Both the position numbers and the translations under genes were made by a program. DNA of 64,000 nucleotides from Curtobacterium sp. S6. Its GTDB lineage: Bacteria > Actinomycetota > Actinomycetes > Actinomycetales > Micrococcaceae. The stretch's first letter is position 1. Each line of letters starts with the position of its first letter. The DNA lies in NCBI RefSeq assembly GCF_000710345.2, contig NZ_KL537414.1:82965-146964 (forward strand), in the 5' to 3' direction. The notes beneath the pieces were generated by a model, which was not told where the DNA came from, searched no databases, and saw only the letters and a list, made by a program, of their open reading frames with translations. This document shows, piece by piece, positions 38,245 through 48,716 of this stretch.

Positions 38245-38745
38245 TCAGTACGGCTTGGCCGAGAGGACCTTCAGCTCGATGTCCTTGCCGTTGGGGGCCT
38301 TGTAGCTGAGCTTGTCGCCCACCTTGTGGCCGCTGATGGCCTGGCCCATGGGCGACTTCTCCGAGAAGACCTGGATGTCTTGGTCTCCCACGAGGGTTTC
38401 GGCGACCTCACGGCTGCCCAGCAGGAAGGTCAGCTTCTTCCCACCGATCTCGGCCTCGACGAGCATTCCGGACTCGACGATGCCGTCGTCGGCCGGCTTG
38501 GCGCCGACCTCGGCGTTCTCGAGCAGGTAACGCAACTGGGCGATGCGCCCCTCGTTCTTGCCCTGCTCTTCCTTGGCCGCGTGGTAGCCGCCGTTTTCCT
38601 TGAGATCGCCCTCTTCACGGGCGGCCTCGATGCGGTCGATAATGTCCTGGCGCTTGGGACCTTCGCGGTCGTCCAATTCTGCCTGGAGGCGGTCGTAGGC
38701 CTCCTGGGTCAGCCACGTGCCATTCTCGGTTGTCTCTTCAGACAT
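38245..38745 (-). CDS. greA: Transcription elongation factor GreA
   Basis: The 166-residue factor rescues backtracked RNA polymerase by stimulating transcript cleavage. The N-terminal coiled coil (QEAYDRLQAELDDREGPKR, AAREEGDLKENGGYHAAKEE) carries the acidic tip residues (GDLKEN). The C-terminal part has the FKBP-like GreA/B domain ending in SPMGQAISGHKVGDKL. AAGGAG precedes the ATG. It is transcribed toward the terminator shared with ilvA; the DUF4307 gene lies upstream in the same direction, as in M. tuberculosis Rv1080c-Rv1081c. Confidence 0.95.
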   Translation of the reverse strand: MSEETTENGTWLTQEAYDRLQAELDDREGPKRQDIIDRIEAAREEGDLKENGGYHAAKEEQGKNEGRIAQLRYLLENAEVGAKPADDGIVESGMLVEAEIGGKKLTFLLGSREVAETLVGDQDIQVFSEKSPMGQAISGHKVGDKLSYKAPNGKDIELKVLSAKPY

Positions 38746-38921
38746 GATGTCTCCTTGATGCGACGCTGCATCCGCGGGCCTTCCGCGGTGGTTCCCTGGG
38801 GGAGGCGGACCTCCCCGCGGCGTCTTTACGGATAGATAAAACCCGCCCGGGTAGACCCGTGGCGGGAGACGTCAAGATTCTATTGTACCGACAGGTGCTC
38901 GGAAGGGAAAAACATGCCTCT

Positions 38922-39335
38922 TTAGGGGGCCTTCCAGCAGGAATCGACCGTGACCGTGTGCGCCTGTGAAGTGGTGCGAACCGTGACGCGCTGGGGGGAG
39001 GTCTTGCCGCGGAGCTGATCCTCGGCCACGTGCCCGATGGTGACTTCCTTCCACCCGACGATCGCGTGCTGGTCGTTGATCGCCTGGACCGCACACGTGA
39101 CCGTCTCGTCCGGTTCCTTGGTGAGGTCGAAGTCCAATGTGGCCTCCGTCGCTCGGGAATCGTCGAAGCTGACCTCTTTGAAGGTGGGCCCCTGTGAGTT
39201 TCCGTACGCGATCCACGCGACCAGGGAGACCGCTAAGACCAGCAATACGGCCACAATGCCCCACCACGCGCGTCGGGAGAGGCCGCGGCGCGATCTTTTC
39301 TTGCCGTAACGCTGGTCTAGAGTGGAAGTGGTCAA
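38922..39335 (-). CDS. DUF4307 single-TM protein
   Basis: The 137-residue protein starts with STLDQRYGKKR, the usual opening of DUF4307. It has one transmembrane helix (WWGIVAVLLVLAVSLVAWIAYG) and an extracytoplasmic beta-rich domain with CAVQAINDQHAIVGWKE and a final SCWKAP. Function is unknown. The TTG at 39335 is chosen to match the family start; the frame is open to 39428 through a GTG, but that extension contains a TTA codon and unlike residues. It is divergent from mca and next to greA. Confidence 0.8.
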   Translation of the reverse strand: MTTSTLDQRYGKKRSRRGLSRRAWWGIVAVLLVLAVSLVAWIAYGNSQGPTFKEVSFDDSRATEATLDFDLTKEPDETVTCAVQAINDQHAIVGWKEVTIGHVAEDQLRGKTSPQRVTVRTTSQAHTVTVDSCWKAP

Positions 39336-39456
39336 TTTGGGGAGAACCTGTCCGTTAGTCTGCGGGCCGTCCGTCTCAGCTCGAGGTTCTCGGGTGAATC
39401 CGATGACGGCCCATAAAGCACTCTCCACTGTATCGAAAAGAATGAGGTGTCCGTAC

Positions 39457-40452
39457 GTGACGACCGCTCAGGAACCCGGCTCCGCCGAGGGGGCAACCTC
39501 CGCCGTGCCCACGCTCGAGACCGACTACAGCGGATTGCGAATCCTCGCGGTTCACGCCCATCCGGATGACGAATCCAGCAAGGGCGCGGCGTCGATGGCG
39601 GCATATGCCCGCCGGGGCGCCCGCGTCATGGTGGTCTCCTGCACCGGTGGCGAGAGGGGATCGATCCTGAACCCCGCGGTGGAGGAAAACCCGCGTTCGC
39701 ACTGGGACCTTCCCGGGCTGCGTCACCGTGAGATGGCCAACGCCCAGGCCGCCCTCGGGGTCGAGCACCGCTGGTTGGGGTTCATGGATTCCGGTCTGCC
39801 CGAGGGCGACCCCCTGCCCCCGCTCCCGTGGGGGTGCTTTGCCACGACGCCCCTCGAGCGCGCCGCGGCCCCGCTGGTGCGTCTGGTGCGCGACTTCAAA
39901 CCGCACGTGATCCTCGCCTACGACGAGAACGGTGGATACCCCCACCCCGACCACATCATGGCGCATAAGGTCGCCGTGGAGGCGTGGGAGGCCGCCGGAG
40001 ACCCTCGTCGTTACCTCGCCGAGGGCACCCCTTGGGAGCCGTCCAAGCTCTACTACGACATGGCCTTCAACACGGACCGATTCTTGGCCCTGCACCACGC
40101 CCTCGAAGATCGTGGCATGGATTCTCCGTACGCGGAGTTCATGGCGCGGCTCGCGGAGTCGGAGCCCGAAGGAGCGCCGCCGGTCTCCCGACACGAAACC
40201 ACCACGCAGATTCCCTGCGGAGACTACTTCGAGGTTCGGGATGAGGCCTTGAAATCGCACGAGTCCCAGGTGGACCCGACCGGCTTCTTCTTCGCCGTGT
40301 CCACGGATCTCCAGCGCGAAATCTGGCCCTACGAGGATTACGTCCTCGCCGCGAGCAGGGTCGAGTCGTCATTTCCCGAGCACAGCTTTTCCGAGGGCCT
40401 GAACCTGTCCACCTCCCCGGCGGACGCGGGAGAGGAAGGACGAGACCGATAA
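39457..40452 (+). CDS. mca: Mycothiol S-conjugate amidase
   Basis: This 331-residue zinc amidase cleaves mycothiol S-conjugates to glucosaminyl-inositol and a mercapturic acid that is exported, a detoxification step special to Actinobacteria. The zinc motif AHPDDESSKG (34-43) and the later YPHPDHIMAHKVAVEAW are conserved, and FMDSGLPEG and FATTPLERAAAPLVRL favour Mca over the related MshB. GTG at 39457 follows GAGGTG by seven bases; an ATG at 39442 overlaps that site. The stop overlaps the next start (TAATG). Confidence 0.92.
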   Translation: MTTAQEPGSAEGATSAVPTLETDYSGLRILAVHAHPDDESSKGAASMAAYARRGARVMVVSCTGGERGSILNPAVEENPRSHWDLPGLRHREMANAQAALGVEHRWLGFMDSGLPEGDPLPPLPWGCFATTPLERAAAPLVRLVRDFKPHVILAYDENGGYPHPDHIMAHKVAVEAWEAAGDPRRYLAEGTPWEPSKLYYDMAFNTDRFLALHHALEDRGMDSPYAEFMARLAESEPEGAPPVSRHETTTQIPCGDYFEVRDEALKSHESQVDPTGFFFAVSTDLQREIWPYEDYVLAASRVESSFPEHSFSEGLNLSTSPADAGEEGRDR

Positions 40453-40784
40453 TGCTGAACCTAGTCGTCACCCAGACGGCGAGCATTCTCGCCGCCGATG
40501 AATCCCCGAGCCTCAAGCCGGGGCTGGACGCCAACCAGGTTTCCCCCGGAGTGATCGGCTTCCTGATCACGCTGTTGCTCGCGGTGCTGATTATCCTCGT
40601 GGGCCTGGATCACACGCGTCGGCAACGGCGCCTGCAAAACCGCTTTGATTACGCGATGGCGCGGGAGGAAGAGCGCTTGGCAGAAGCCGAGGACGGGGCC
40701 CCGGTGCCCGCCGAAGACAGCGGCGAGGAGCGGGCCGACTCGGCCGGGAACGGCTCGCATCGCACCGGCGGCGAGTCCCGCTAA
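40452..40784 (+). CDS. Small single-TM protein next to mca
   Basis: The 110-residue protein has a short N-terminal segment, one transmembrane helix (VIGFLITLLLAVLIILVGL), a basic stretch (DHTRRQRRLQNRF) and an acidic, disordered tail. I recognise no domain. Its start overlaps the mca stop (TAATG), so the two are translationally coupled. A small membrane protein also follows mca in M. tuberculosis (Rv1083), so the pair is conserved and may help place Mca or its product at the membrane; this is inference. Confidence 0.75.
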   Translation: MLNLVVTQTASILAADESPSLKPGLDANQVSPGVIGFLITLLLAVLIILVGLDHTRRQRRLQNRFDYAMAREEERLAEAEDGAPVPAEDSGEERADSAGNGSHRTGGESR

Positions 40785-40788
40785 GGGG

Positions 40789-41592
40789 CTAGGCGTACAG
40801 GGTAAACACCACGGCCGCGTAGTGGCAGGCGAACCCAAAGATGGTGCAGACGTGGAATAGCTCGTGGAACCCGAAGACCCGCGGCGAGAGCGCCGGGCGC
40901 TTGAGGGCGTAGAAGACCGCCCCCACGATGTAGAAGACGCCGCCGGCACAGATCAGCACGGTGGCCACCGGGCTGACGGACCAGAAGTCACCCAGGAAGA
41001 ACAGCGCCATGAGGCCCATGACCACGTACAGCGGCGTGTAGAGCAGGCGTGGGGCCCCGGTCCAGATCACCCGAAACAGAATGAGCAGGATCGCGCACGC
41101 CCAGACGCTCCAGAGCAGGACGGACGTCTTGGGCTGATCCAGCAGGGTCAACGCCAAGGGAGTGTAGGTTCCGGCGATAATCAGCGAGATATTCGAGTGA
41201 TCCAGACGCTTGAAGGTCATGCGGACCCGCCCCTGCCAATACGCCCGGTGATACATGCCGGAAACCCCGAAAAGGATCACGCTGGTTGCGCCGAAGACCG
41301 CGCACGCGGCCGAGAGGGCGCCGCCACCGGCGAGGACGATCAGGACGATGCCCGCGGCGAAGGCCACCGGCGCGAAGGACGCGTGAATCCACCCGCGCCA
41401 CAACGGCTTTTTCTCGAGCACCTCGTGAAAACTTTCGGCGGCGCGGTTGGCGGCCCGTTCTGCCTTGGCCGTGGCCTCTCGGGCCCGGTCGCCCCAGGGG
41501 GAGGAACGAAGGGCGCGAGTCTCCGTGGCGCGATCGCCGCGATAGTCTGGGAATTTATCCCCGGGGGAAGCCTGACGGCTTGACGAACTCAT
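40789..41592 (-). CDS. Hemolysin III / PAQR-like membrane protein
   Basis: The 267-residue protein has a charged N-terminus (~65 residues) and seven transmembrane helices. The family motifs are YHRAYWQGRVRMTFKRLDHS with conserved His/Asp, ISLIIAGTYTPL and GFHELFHVCTIFGFACHYAAV with the C-terminal histidines of the putative metal site. Despite the name, the role of these proteins in non-pathogens is unknown. ATG at 41592 follows AGAGGAG; the frame extends to 41766 without a supported start. It is convergent with the small mca partner. Confidence 0.88.
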   Translation of the reverse strand: MSSSSRQASPGDKFPDYRGDRATETRALRSSPWGDRAREATAKAERAANRAAESFHEVLEKKPLWRGWIHASFAPVAFAAGIVLIVLAGGGALSAACAVFGATSVILFGVSGMYHRAYWQGRVRMTFKRLDHSNISLIIAGTYTPLALTLLDQPKTSVLLWSVWACAILLILFRVIWTGAPRLLYTPLYVVMGLMALFFLGDFWSVSPVATVLICAGGVFYIVGAVFYALKRPALSPRVFGFHELFHVCTIFGFACHYAAVVFTLYA

Positions 41593-41775
41593 GTCCTGAT
41601 TCTCCTCTTCGAACCTGACGTACAAGAACAAGCCTATTTGCCCGCGCTGTCGGTTTCCTGTGTCGGGGTGGATACGAACGTACCGGCGCCGACGAGCAGG
41701 TACGGTTAAGCCACACGAACCCGCTGGAAAGTCCAGTGCGGAGGACTCCCAGCCGCCACGACCCAAAGGACTGCC

Positions 41776-42537
41776 ATGAAGCTTTCAAAGCCTCTGTACA
41801 GCGTGTACGAGCGAAACCTCACGGCGTCCATCCCGGTGGACCGGTTGCCGCATCACGTCGGCGTGATGGTCGATGGGAACCGTCGTTGGGCGGCGCTCAT
41901 GGGGCAGACCACCAAACACGGTCATCAGAAGGGTGCCGAGCGCATCATCGAATTCCTCGGCTGGTGCCGGGAACTGAATATCGGCGTCGTGACCCTCTAC
42001 ATGTTGTCCACCGAGAACCTGAAGCGTCCCGCCTCCGAGCTGGGCGATCTGATCGGCGTGATCCAGGATCTCCTGCACGAACTGGGCGAGAGCCAGATCG
42101 CCCGCCTCCAGCCGGTGGGAGCCCTGGACCTCCTGCCGGATGATCTGCCGGAGACCGTCGAGGCCGTCACGGCGCAGACCGCCGACGTCGAGGGTCTCCA
42201 CGTCAATATTGCCGTCGGATACGGCGGTCGTCAGGAGATCGTGGATGCGGTACGTGAGCTCCTGCGCGACGCGGCGGAGGAAGGCAAGAGCGCTGCCGAC
42301 GTCGCCGACACGCTGACCTCGGAGGACATCTCGAGCTATCTCTACACTCGGGGCCAGCCGGACCCCGACCTGGTGATCCGCACGTCGGGCGAGCAGAGGC
42401 TCTCCGGCTTCATGATGTGGCAGTCGGCCTACAGCGAGTTCTATTTCTGCGAGGCGTTGTGGCCCGATTTTCGTCGGGTCGACTTTCTGCGGGCCTTGCG
42501 GGATTTCGCCGGACGGCAGCGTCGCTTCGGTTCCTGA
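41776..42537 (+). CDS. uppS: Cis-isoprenyl diphosphate synthase (UppS/Z-FPP synthase family)
   Basis: The 253-residue cytosolic enzyme condenses isopentenyl units in cis, making the polyprenyl phosphate carrier or its short Z,E-farnesyl precursor. Motifs: HVGVMVDGNRRWA (catalytic Asp and Asn/Arg), STENLKRPASEL, DLVIRTSGEQRLSGFMMWQSAYSE-type region and FCEALWPDFRRVDFLRAL. Synteny with hemolysin III recalls M. tuberculosis Rv1086, the short-chain enzyme, so product length is open. The weak purine stretch AAAGG lies before the ATG. An A24 peptidase gene follows after nine bases. Confidence 0.9.
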   Translation: MKLSKPLYSVYERNLTASIPVDRLPHHVGVMVDGNRRWAALMGQTTKHGHQKGAERIIEFLGWCRELNIGVVTLYMLSTENLKRPASELGDLIGVIQDLLHELGESQIARLQPVGALDLLPDDLPETVEAVTAQTADVEGLHVNIAVGYGGRQEIVDAVRELLRDAAEEGKSAADVADTLTSEDISSYLYTRGQPDPDLVIRTSGEQRLSGFMMWQSAYSEFYFCEALWPDFRRVDFLRALRDFAGRQRRFGS

Positions 42538-42546
42538 GGTGCCACG

Positions 42547-43074
42547 GTGTGGGACCTTGCGCGCATGTGGTGGCAGACCGGTCCTTCCGGGCAGGTCGCG
42601 GCGAGTCTGGTGGCGCTGGACGCGCTGGCATTTCTCGTCCTCGGGGCGGGCCTCTTCTGGAACGATCTGACCCGTCACCGGTTGCCCCGCCGCCTGTCAC
42701 GGCCGCTGTATCCGGTGCTCGGCGTCGGGCTCCTGCTGGGAGCCCTGCTGGCCGGGGAGCCGCAACGCGTGGCCTCGGGGCTGTTCGGAGCGTGTCTCGC
42801 GTGGGCGGTGCTGGCGGTCTCGCGCCGGCTCAGTCAGGGTTCCGTCGGCCGCGGTGACCTGTTTCTGGCCCCGGTCCTGGGATGGACCTGCGGATTTCTG
42901 TCCGTTCTCCACGCGGTCGCGCAGCTGGCCATGACATTTTTCGGCGCGGGGATCTGGGCGACCACTTTGTTGGCCACGGGCCGGGCGCAGAAGAGCACCC
43001 ACCTGCCCCTGGGACCGTGGCTGTTGGTCGCCACGGTGGCGGCCTGCGTGCTCCTACCGTCCGGGGTCGCCTGA
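42547..43074 (+). CDS. A24-type prepilin peptidase-like membrane protein
   Basis: The 175-residue protein has about six hydrophobic segments. It carries the two aspartates expected of A24 peptidases: Asp40 in FWNDLTRHRLPRRL and Asp104 in GRGDLFLAPVLGW, resembling the GxGD motif. It is the short form without the N-terminal cysteine-rich methyltransferase domain. No pilin or type II/IV secretion genes are in the window, so its substrate is unknown. A GTG start lies nine bases after uppS. Confidence 0.7.
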   Translation: MWDLARMWWQTGPSGQVAASLVALDALAFLVLGAGLFWNDLTRHRLPRRLSRPLYPVLGVGLLLGALLAGEPQRVASGLFGACLAWAVLAVSRRLSQGSVGRGDLFLAPVLGWTCGFLSVLHAVAQLAMTFFGAGIWATTLLATGRAQKSTHLPLGPWLLVATVAACVLLPSGVA

Positions 43075-43131
43075 GCCGCCGCGGGTAGGGTGGTTGCAGA
43101 AATAAAGCCGAGCCGCCAAGGAGAACCCCCG

Positions 43132-43617
43132 ATGCCAACGCCGGAATTCGTGGTCCAGATTCGTCAGAAGATCGGACACGACCCGCTCTGGATGCCGGGG
43201 GTGACCGCGGTGATCCTCGACGACGACCGCCGGATCCTCCTGTGCCGACGCTCGGATAACGGAGCGTGGACGCCCATCACCGGAATCGTGGATCCGGGCG
43301 AGGAGCCCGCGGTGACCGCGATCCGCGAGGCGGAAGAGGAAGCCGGCGTCGAAATCCGCGTCGAGGGGCTCGCCTCGGTCAAGGCCTGCCCGCCCCAGAC
43401 CTTCCCGAACGGGGACCAGGCTCAGTTTCTGGACCTGACCTTTCGGTGCCGGTACGTGGCCGGAGCCGCGCGCGTGAATGACGAAGAATCCACCGACGTG
43501 CGCTGGTTCCATCTGGACGACCTGCCGGAGATGAGCGACCGCATGCTCTACCGCATTCGCTCCGCGGTGGAATTCACCGGGGCCGCGGAATTCTCCCTCG
43601 ACGGACTGGGGGACTGA
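43132..43617 (+). CDS. Nudix hydrolase
   Basis: The 161-residue protein contains an intact Nudix box, GIVDPGEEPAVTAIRE followed by AEEEAGV, which binds the catalytic metal for cleavage of nucleoside diphosphate derivatives. Flanking strands LWMPGVTAVILDDDRRILLCRR and DVRWFHLDDLPEM are typical. Specificity cannot be read from sequence. The ATG at 43132 follows AAGGAG; the frame begins earlier at 43090 without support. It is convergent with the pyruvate oxidase gene across an inverted repeat. Confidence 0.9.
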   Translation: MPTPEFVVQIRQKIGHDPLWMPGVTAVILDDDRRILLCRRSDNGAWTPITGIVDPGEEPAVTAIREAEEEAGVEIRVEGLASVKACPPQTFPNGDQAQFLDLTFRCRYVAGAARVNDEESTDVRWFHLDDLPEMSDRMLYRIRSAVEFTGAAEFSLDGLGD

Positions 43618-43640
43618 CCGTCCACGGGACCACCGCGCTC

Positions 43641-43688
43641 AAGGGCCCCGCCTTGACCATCACGACGGATGGCGAAGACGGGGCCCTT
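43641..43688. terminator. Putative bidirectional terminator between Nudix and pyruvate oxidase genes
   Basis: Arms AAGGGCCCCG and CGGGGCCCTT (43641-43650 and 43679-43688) enclose a 28-base loop that itself contains CCATC/GATGG. It lies between two convergent stops. Confidence 0.6.
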
Positions 43689-43704
43689 GGACAACTCGGG
43701 AGGA

Positions 43705-45450
43705 TTACCTCAGCGAGTTGATATTGCGGATATTCGAGCGTGCCATCGAGACGGCCTCACCGGCACCGCGGTTGAAGACGATCTTGGACATCGCGGTCGC
43801 GAATCCGAAGACCATGCTGTTGTTGATCTGCGGCGGCACCGACAGGGCCAGGGGATCGGTGATGATCTCGACGACGCTCGGTCCCTTGTGGGCCAGGGCG
43901 TCCTCGTAGGCCTTCTTGAGCTTCTTCGGATCGGTCACGCGTTCCGCGTGGAAGCCCATGGCCTTGGCGACGTCCGCGTAGTTGATGTCCGGGACATCCA
44001 CGCCGTAGTCCTGAAGGCCGTCGACCATCATCTCCATCTTGACCATGCCCAGGGTCGAGTTGTTGAACACCACGATGTTCAGCGGCAACTGGTACATCGC
44101 GGCGGTCGCGAGCTCTCCCAGGAGCATCGACAGCCCGCCGTCGCCGGACATCGAGATGACCTGACGATCCGGGTAGGCAACCTGCGCGCCGACGGCCTGG
44201 GGCAGCGCGTTGGCCATCGAGCCGTGCAGGTACGAGCCGATCAGCCGGCGCGTTCCCAACGGGTTGATGTAACGGGCGGACCACACGTTGCACATGCCGG
44301 TATCGGCGGTGAAGATCGCGTCTTCGTCCGCGACCTGATCCAGGATCGACGCCGCGTATTCCGGGTGGATCGGCTTGTGCTTTTCCACGTTCCGCGTGTA
44401 CGCGCCGACGGCCTTGTTCATGATCGTGTCGTGGCGCTTGAGCAGCTTGTCGAGGAACTTGCGGTTGGTCTTGCGCTCGAGGAGCGGAAGCACCTTGTGC
44501 ACGGTTTCCAGGACGCTGCCCTCGATCTGCAGGTCCACATTGGTGCGTCGGCCCATGTGCTCGGGGGCGGTGTCGACCTGGATGGTCTTGGTATCGGGCA
44601 GGAACTGGTCGTACGGGAAGTCCGTGCCGAGCATGATCATCAGATCGGCGTCGTGGATGCCCTCGGCGGCCGCGCCGTAACCCAACAGGCCGGTCATGCC
44701 GACGTCGAAGGGGTTGTCGTACTGGATGAAGTCCTTGCCACGGAGGGAGTGCCCGATCGGGGCCCCGATCTTCTCGGCGAGCTCGACGATGACGTCGTGG
44801 GAGCCCTTCGCGCCGGCACCGACAAACAAGGCAACCTTGTCGGCCGAGTTGATGGCGTTCGCGAATTCCGCGATGGTCTCGTCGTGGGGCACCTTGGGGG
44901 AGCGGCGCAATTCGCCGAGCACCGGCGACTTGGCGGTGGCTTCCTCGTCGGCGAGGTCGCCCGGAAGGGTCACGACGGAGACACCGGACTTTCCGACGGC
45001 GTAACGGATCGCCGAGGACAGCACGCGCGGGGCCTGGTCGGTCGTGGAGATGAGCTCGTTATAGACCGTGCACTGTTCGTAGAGACGGTCCGGATGGGTC
45101 TCCTGGAAATATCCCTGGCCGATCTGGACGCTCGGGATCTGCGAAGCAATCGCCAAGACCGGGGCCTGCGAACGATTGGCGTCGAACAGCCCGTTGATCA
45201 GGTGGAGGTTGCCGGGCCCGCAGGAACCCGCGCAGACGGCCAGCTCTCCGGTCAGCTGCGCCTCGGCGCCGGCGGCGAAGGCCGCAGCCTCTTCGTGGCG
45301 GACGTGCACCCAGTCGATGCCGCCCTTCTTAGCTCCGCCGGTCGCTCGGACCGCGTCAACGATGGGGTTGAGAGAATCACCGACGATACCGTAAATGCGG
45401 TGTACGCCGGCCTCGATCAGTTGTTGGACGATCTGTTCTGCGAGTTTCAC
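43705..45450 (-). CDS. poxB: Pyruvate oxidase-type thiamine diphosphate enzyme
   Basis: The 581-residue enzyme belongs to the ThDP/FAD oxidase-decarboxylase group. The PYR-domain glutamate is in HVRHEEAAAFAAGAEAQLTG and the FAD-type middle domain has AKGSHDVIVELAEK. The ThDP motif is GDGGLSMLLGELATAAMYQLP to FNNSTLGMVKME. Length and sequence fit pyruvate:quinone oxidase (acetate-forming) better than acetolactate synthase. GTG at 45450 follows GAGGAA; a frame extension to 45495 is unlike the family. A long dyad lies upstream. It would couple pyruvate oxidation to the quinone pool. Confidence 0.88.
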   Translation of the reverse strand: MKLAEQIVQQLIEAGVHRIYGIVGDSLNPIVDAVRATGGAKKGGIDWVHVRHEEAAAFAAGAEAQLTGELAVCAGSCGPGNLHLINGLFDANRSQAPVLAIASQIPSVQIGQGYFQETHPDRLYEQCTVYNELISTTDQAPRVLSSAIRYAVGKSGVSVVTLPGDLADEEATAKSPVLGELRRSPKVPHDETIAEFANAINSADKVALFVGAGAKGSHDVIVELAEKIGAPIGHSLRGKDFIQYDNPFDVGMTGLLGYGAAAEGIHDADLMIMLGTDFPYDQFLPDTKTIQVDTAPEHMGRRTNVDLQIEGSVLETVHKVLPLLERKTNRKFLDKLLKRHDTIMNKAVGAYTRNVEKHKPIHPEYAASILDQVADEDAIFTADTGMCNVWSARYINPLGTRRLIGSYLHGSMANALPQAVGAQVAYPDRQVISMSGDGGLSMLLGELATAAMYQLPLNIVVFNNSTLGMVKMEMMVDGLQDYGVDVPDINYADVAKAMGFHAERVTDPKKLKKAYEDALAHKGPSVVEIITDPLALSVPPQINNSMVFGFATAMSKIVFNRGAGEAVSMARSNIRNINSLR

Positions 45451-45505
45451 AGTTCCTCGATTCCTTATCGATCGGAGCAGGGACGGAAATCCCAAATTCT
45501 GGTCA

Positions 45506-45511
45506 TGTCAA
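45506..45511 (-). promoter_or_regulatory. Consensus -35 (TTGACA) upstream of pyruvate oxidase
   Basis: TTGACA on the minus strand lies 56 bases before the GTG at 45450. The expected -10 position reads TTCCGT, a poor match, so an activator or a different spacing may apply. Confidence 0.3.
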
Positions 45512-45528
45512 CCAGTCCTGACGCCATG

Positions 45529-45583
45529 CTATTCCGCCCCGAGTCCTAAATTGACCGGAATCACTAGGATCGGGGCGGAATAG
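45529..45583. repeat. Long inverted repeat between pyruvate oxidase and DHA2 exporter genes
   Basis: Perfect 14-base arms CTATTCCGCCCCGA/TCGGGGCGGAATAG (45529-45542 and 45570-45583) are extended inside by TCCTA/TAGGA (45544-45548 and 45565-45569) around a 16-base loop. No T tract follows on either strand. It could be a terminator for the exporter transcript or an operator for poxB. Confidence 0.75.
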
Positions 45584-45624
45584 TGTTCAAAGGAACTGTT
45601 TCGGAAACAGACCGGTGGGACCGA

Positions 45625-48200
<2,576 letters not shown>

Positions 48201-48203
<3 letters not shown>

Positions 48204-48239
48204 TCAGTGTATTTTTGCACTACGCACCGAAGGGTGCAA
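48201..48239 (-). promoter_or_regulatory. Promoter and putative operator of the tetR-exporter operon
   Basis: On the minus strand TTGCAC (48234-48239) and AAAAAT (48211-48216) are spaced by 17 bases. Dyads overlap them: TGCAC/GTGCA (48216-48220 and 48234-48238) and the palindrome CACTCAGTG (48201-48209), which spans the start codon. Confidence 0.5.
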
Positions 48240-48276
48240 TTAGTTTGGATGTGACCTTTGACATGAGCAGATACGC

Positions 48277-48303
48277 AAAAAGCCGCGCCGAAATCGGCGC
48301 GGC
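48277..48303 (-). terminator. Minus-strand intrinsic terminator of the small peptide gene
   Basis: A perfect 10-bp GC-rich inverted repeat (48282-48291 and 48294-48303) is followed, in the minus direction, by a run of five T. It ends the transcript of the small gene at 48322-48483 and insulates tetR from it. Confidence 0.88.
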
Positions 48304-48321
48304 GAGTTCACGTCAGGAGGT

Positions 48322-48483
48322 TTAGGCGGCCATCGGAATCGTTGGGAGAGGGGTGGCCGTGGTGAGCAGGGTCGACATTCCCATGGCCATGGTCATGTCG
48401 TTGACCTCCGGATCGCTCAGGGAGTAATCCGAGGCGTTCCGATCCTCGCGACGCGGGGTGGTGACGAGTTTAAGGAAGTTCAT
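48322..48483 (-). CDS. Small peptide of 53 residues, unknown function
   Basis: The peptide starts with a short basic/hydrophobic region (MNFLKLVTTPRRE), continues with an acidic stretch (SDYSLSDPEVND) and ends in a Met/Thr/Pro-rich segment (MTMAMGMSTLL, TATPLPTIPMAA). It has no cysteine, no clear TM helix and no family that I recognise. Reality is supported by AAAGGA eight bases before the ATG and by a dedicated intrinsic terminator 19 bases after the stop. The acidic leader-like half plus Thr-rich tail is compatible with a modified-peptide precursor, but no modification enzyme is nearby; the DHA2 exporter and TetR lie just downstream in the same direction. Confidence 0.6.
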   Translation of the reverse strand: MNFLKLVTTPRREDRNASDYSLSDPEVNDMTMAMGMSTLLTTATPLPTIPMAA

Positions 48484-48630
48484 CGCGTGGTCCTTTCGAG
48501 AGCCGGTCATGCCTTGTGCTGCATGACGTCTACGACTCTACGGACCGCGTGATGGCGGGGGATCAGAGGCAGATGGAGACTCGGGCAGAGCCAGCTCTAC
48601 CTTTCGGCCTTCGCCTTTTCCCGAGGCACG

Positions 48631-48687
48631 CCAAAGGGCCGACGGCGTCGTGGAATGGTGGGAAGTTCACGACGTCGCCGGCCCTTG
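48631..48687 (-). terminator. Imperfect hairpin after fumarase gene
   Basis: Arms around 48631-48652 and 48668-48687 pair over about 18 bases with small bulges (CCAA, GGGCCG and CGTCGTG blocks match). It lies 30 bases past the fumC stop on the minus strand and probably ends that transcript. Confidence 0.5.
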
Positions 48688-48716
48688 GCGCGTGCCGGAG
48701 CACCTGGTGTTGAAGC

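Noticed and set aside
48516-48713. 65-codon plus-strand frame between the small peptide gene and fumC
   Set aside because: No ribosome-binding site, and it covers the hairpin that follows fumC.
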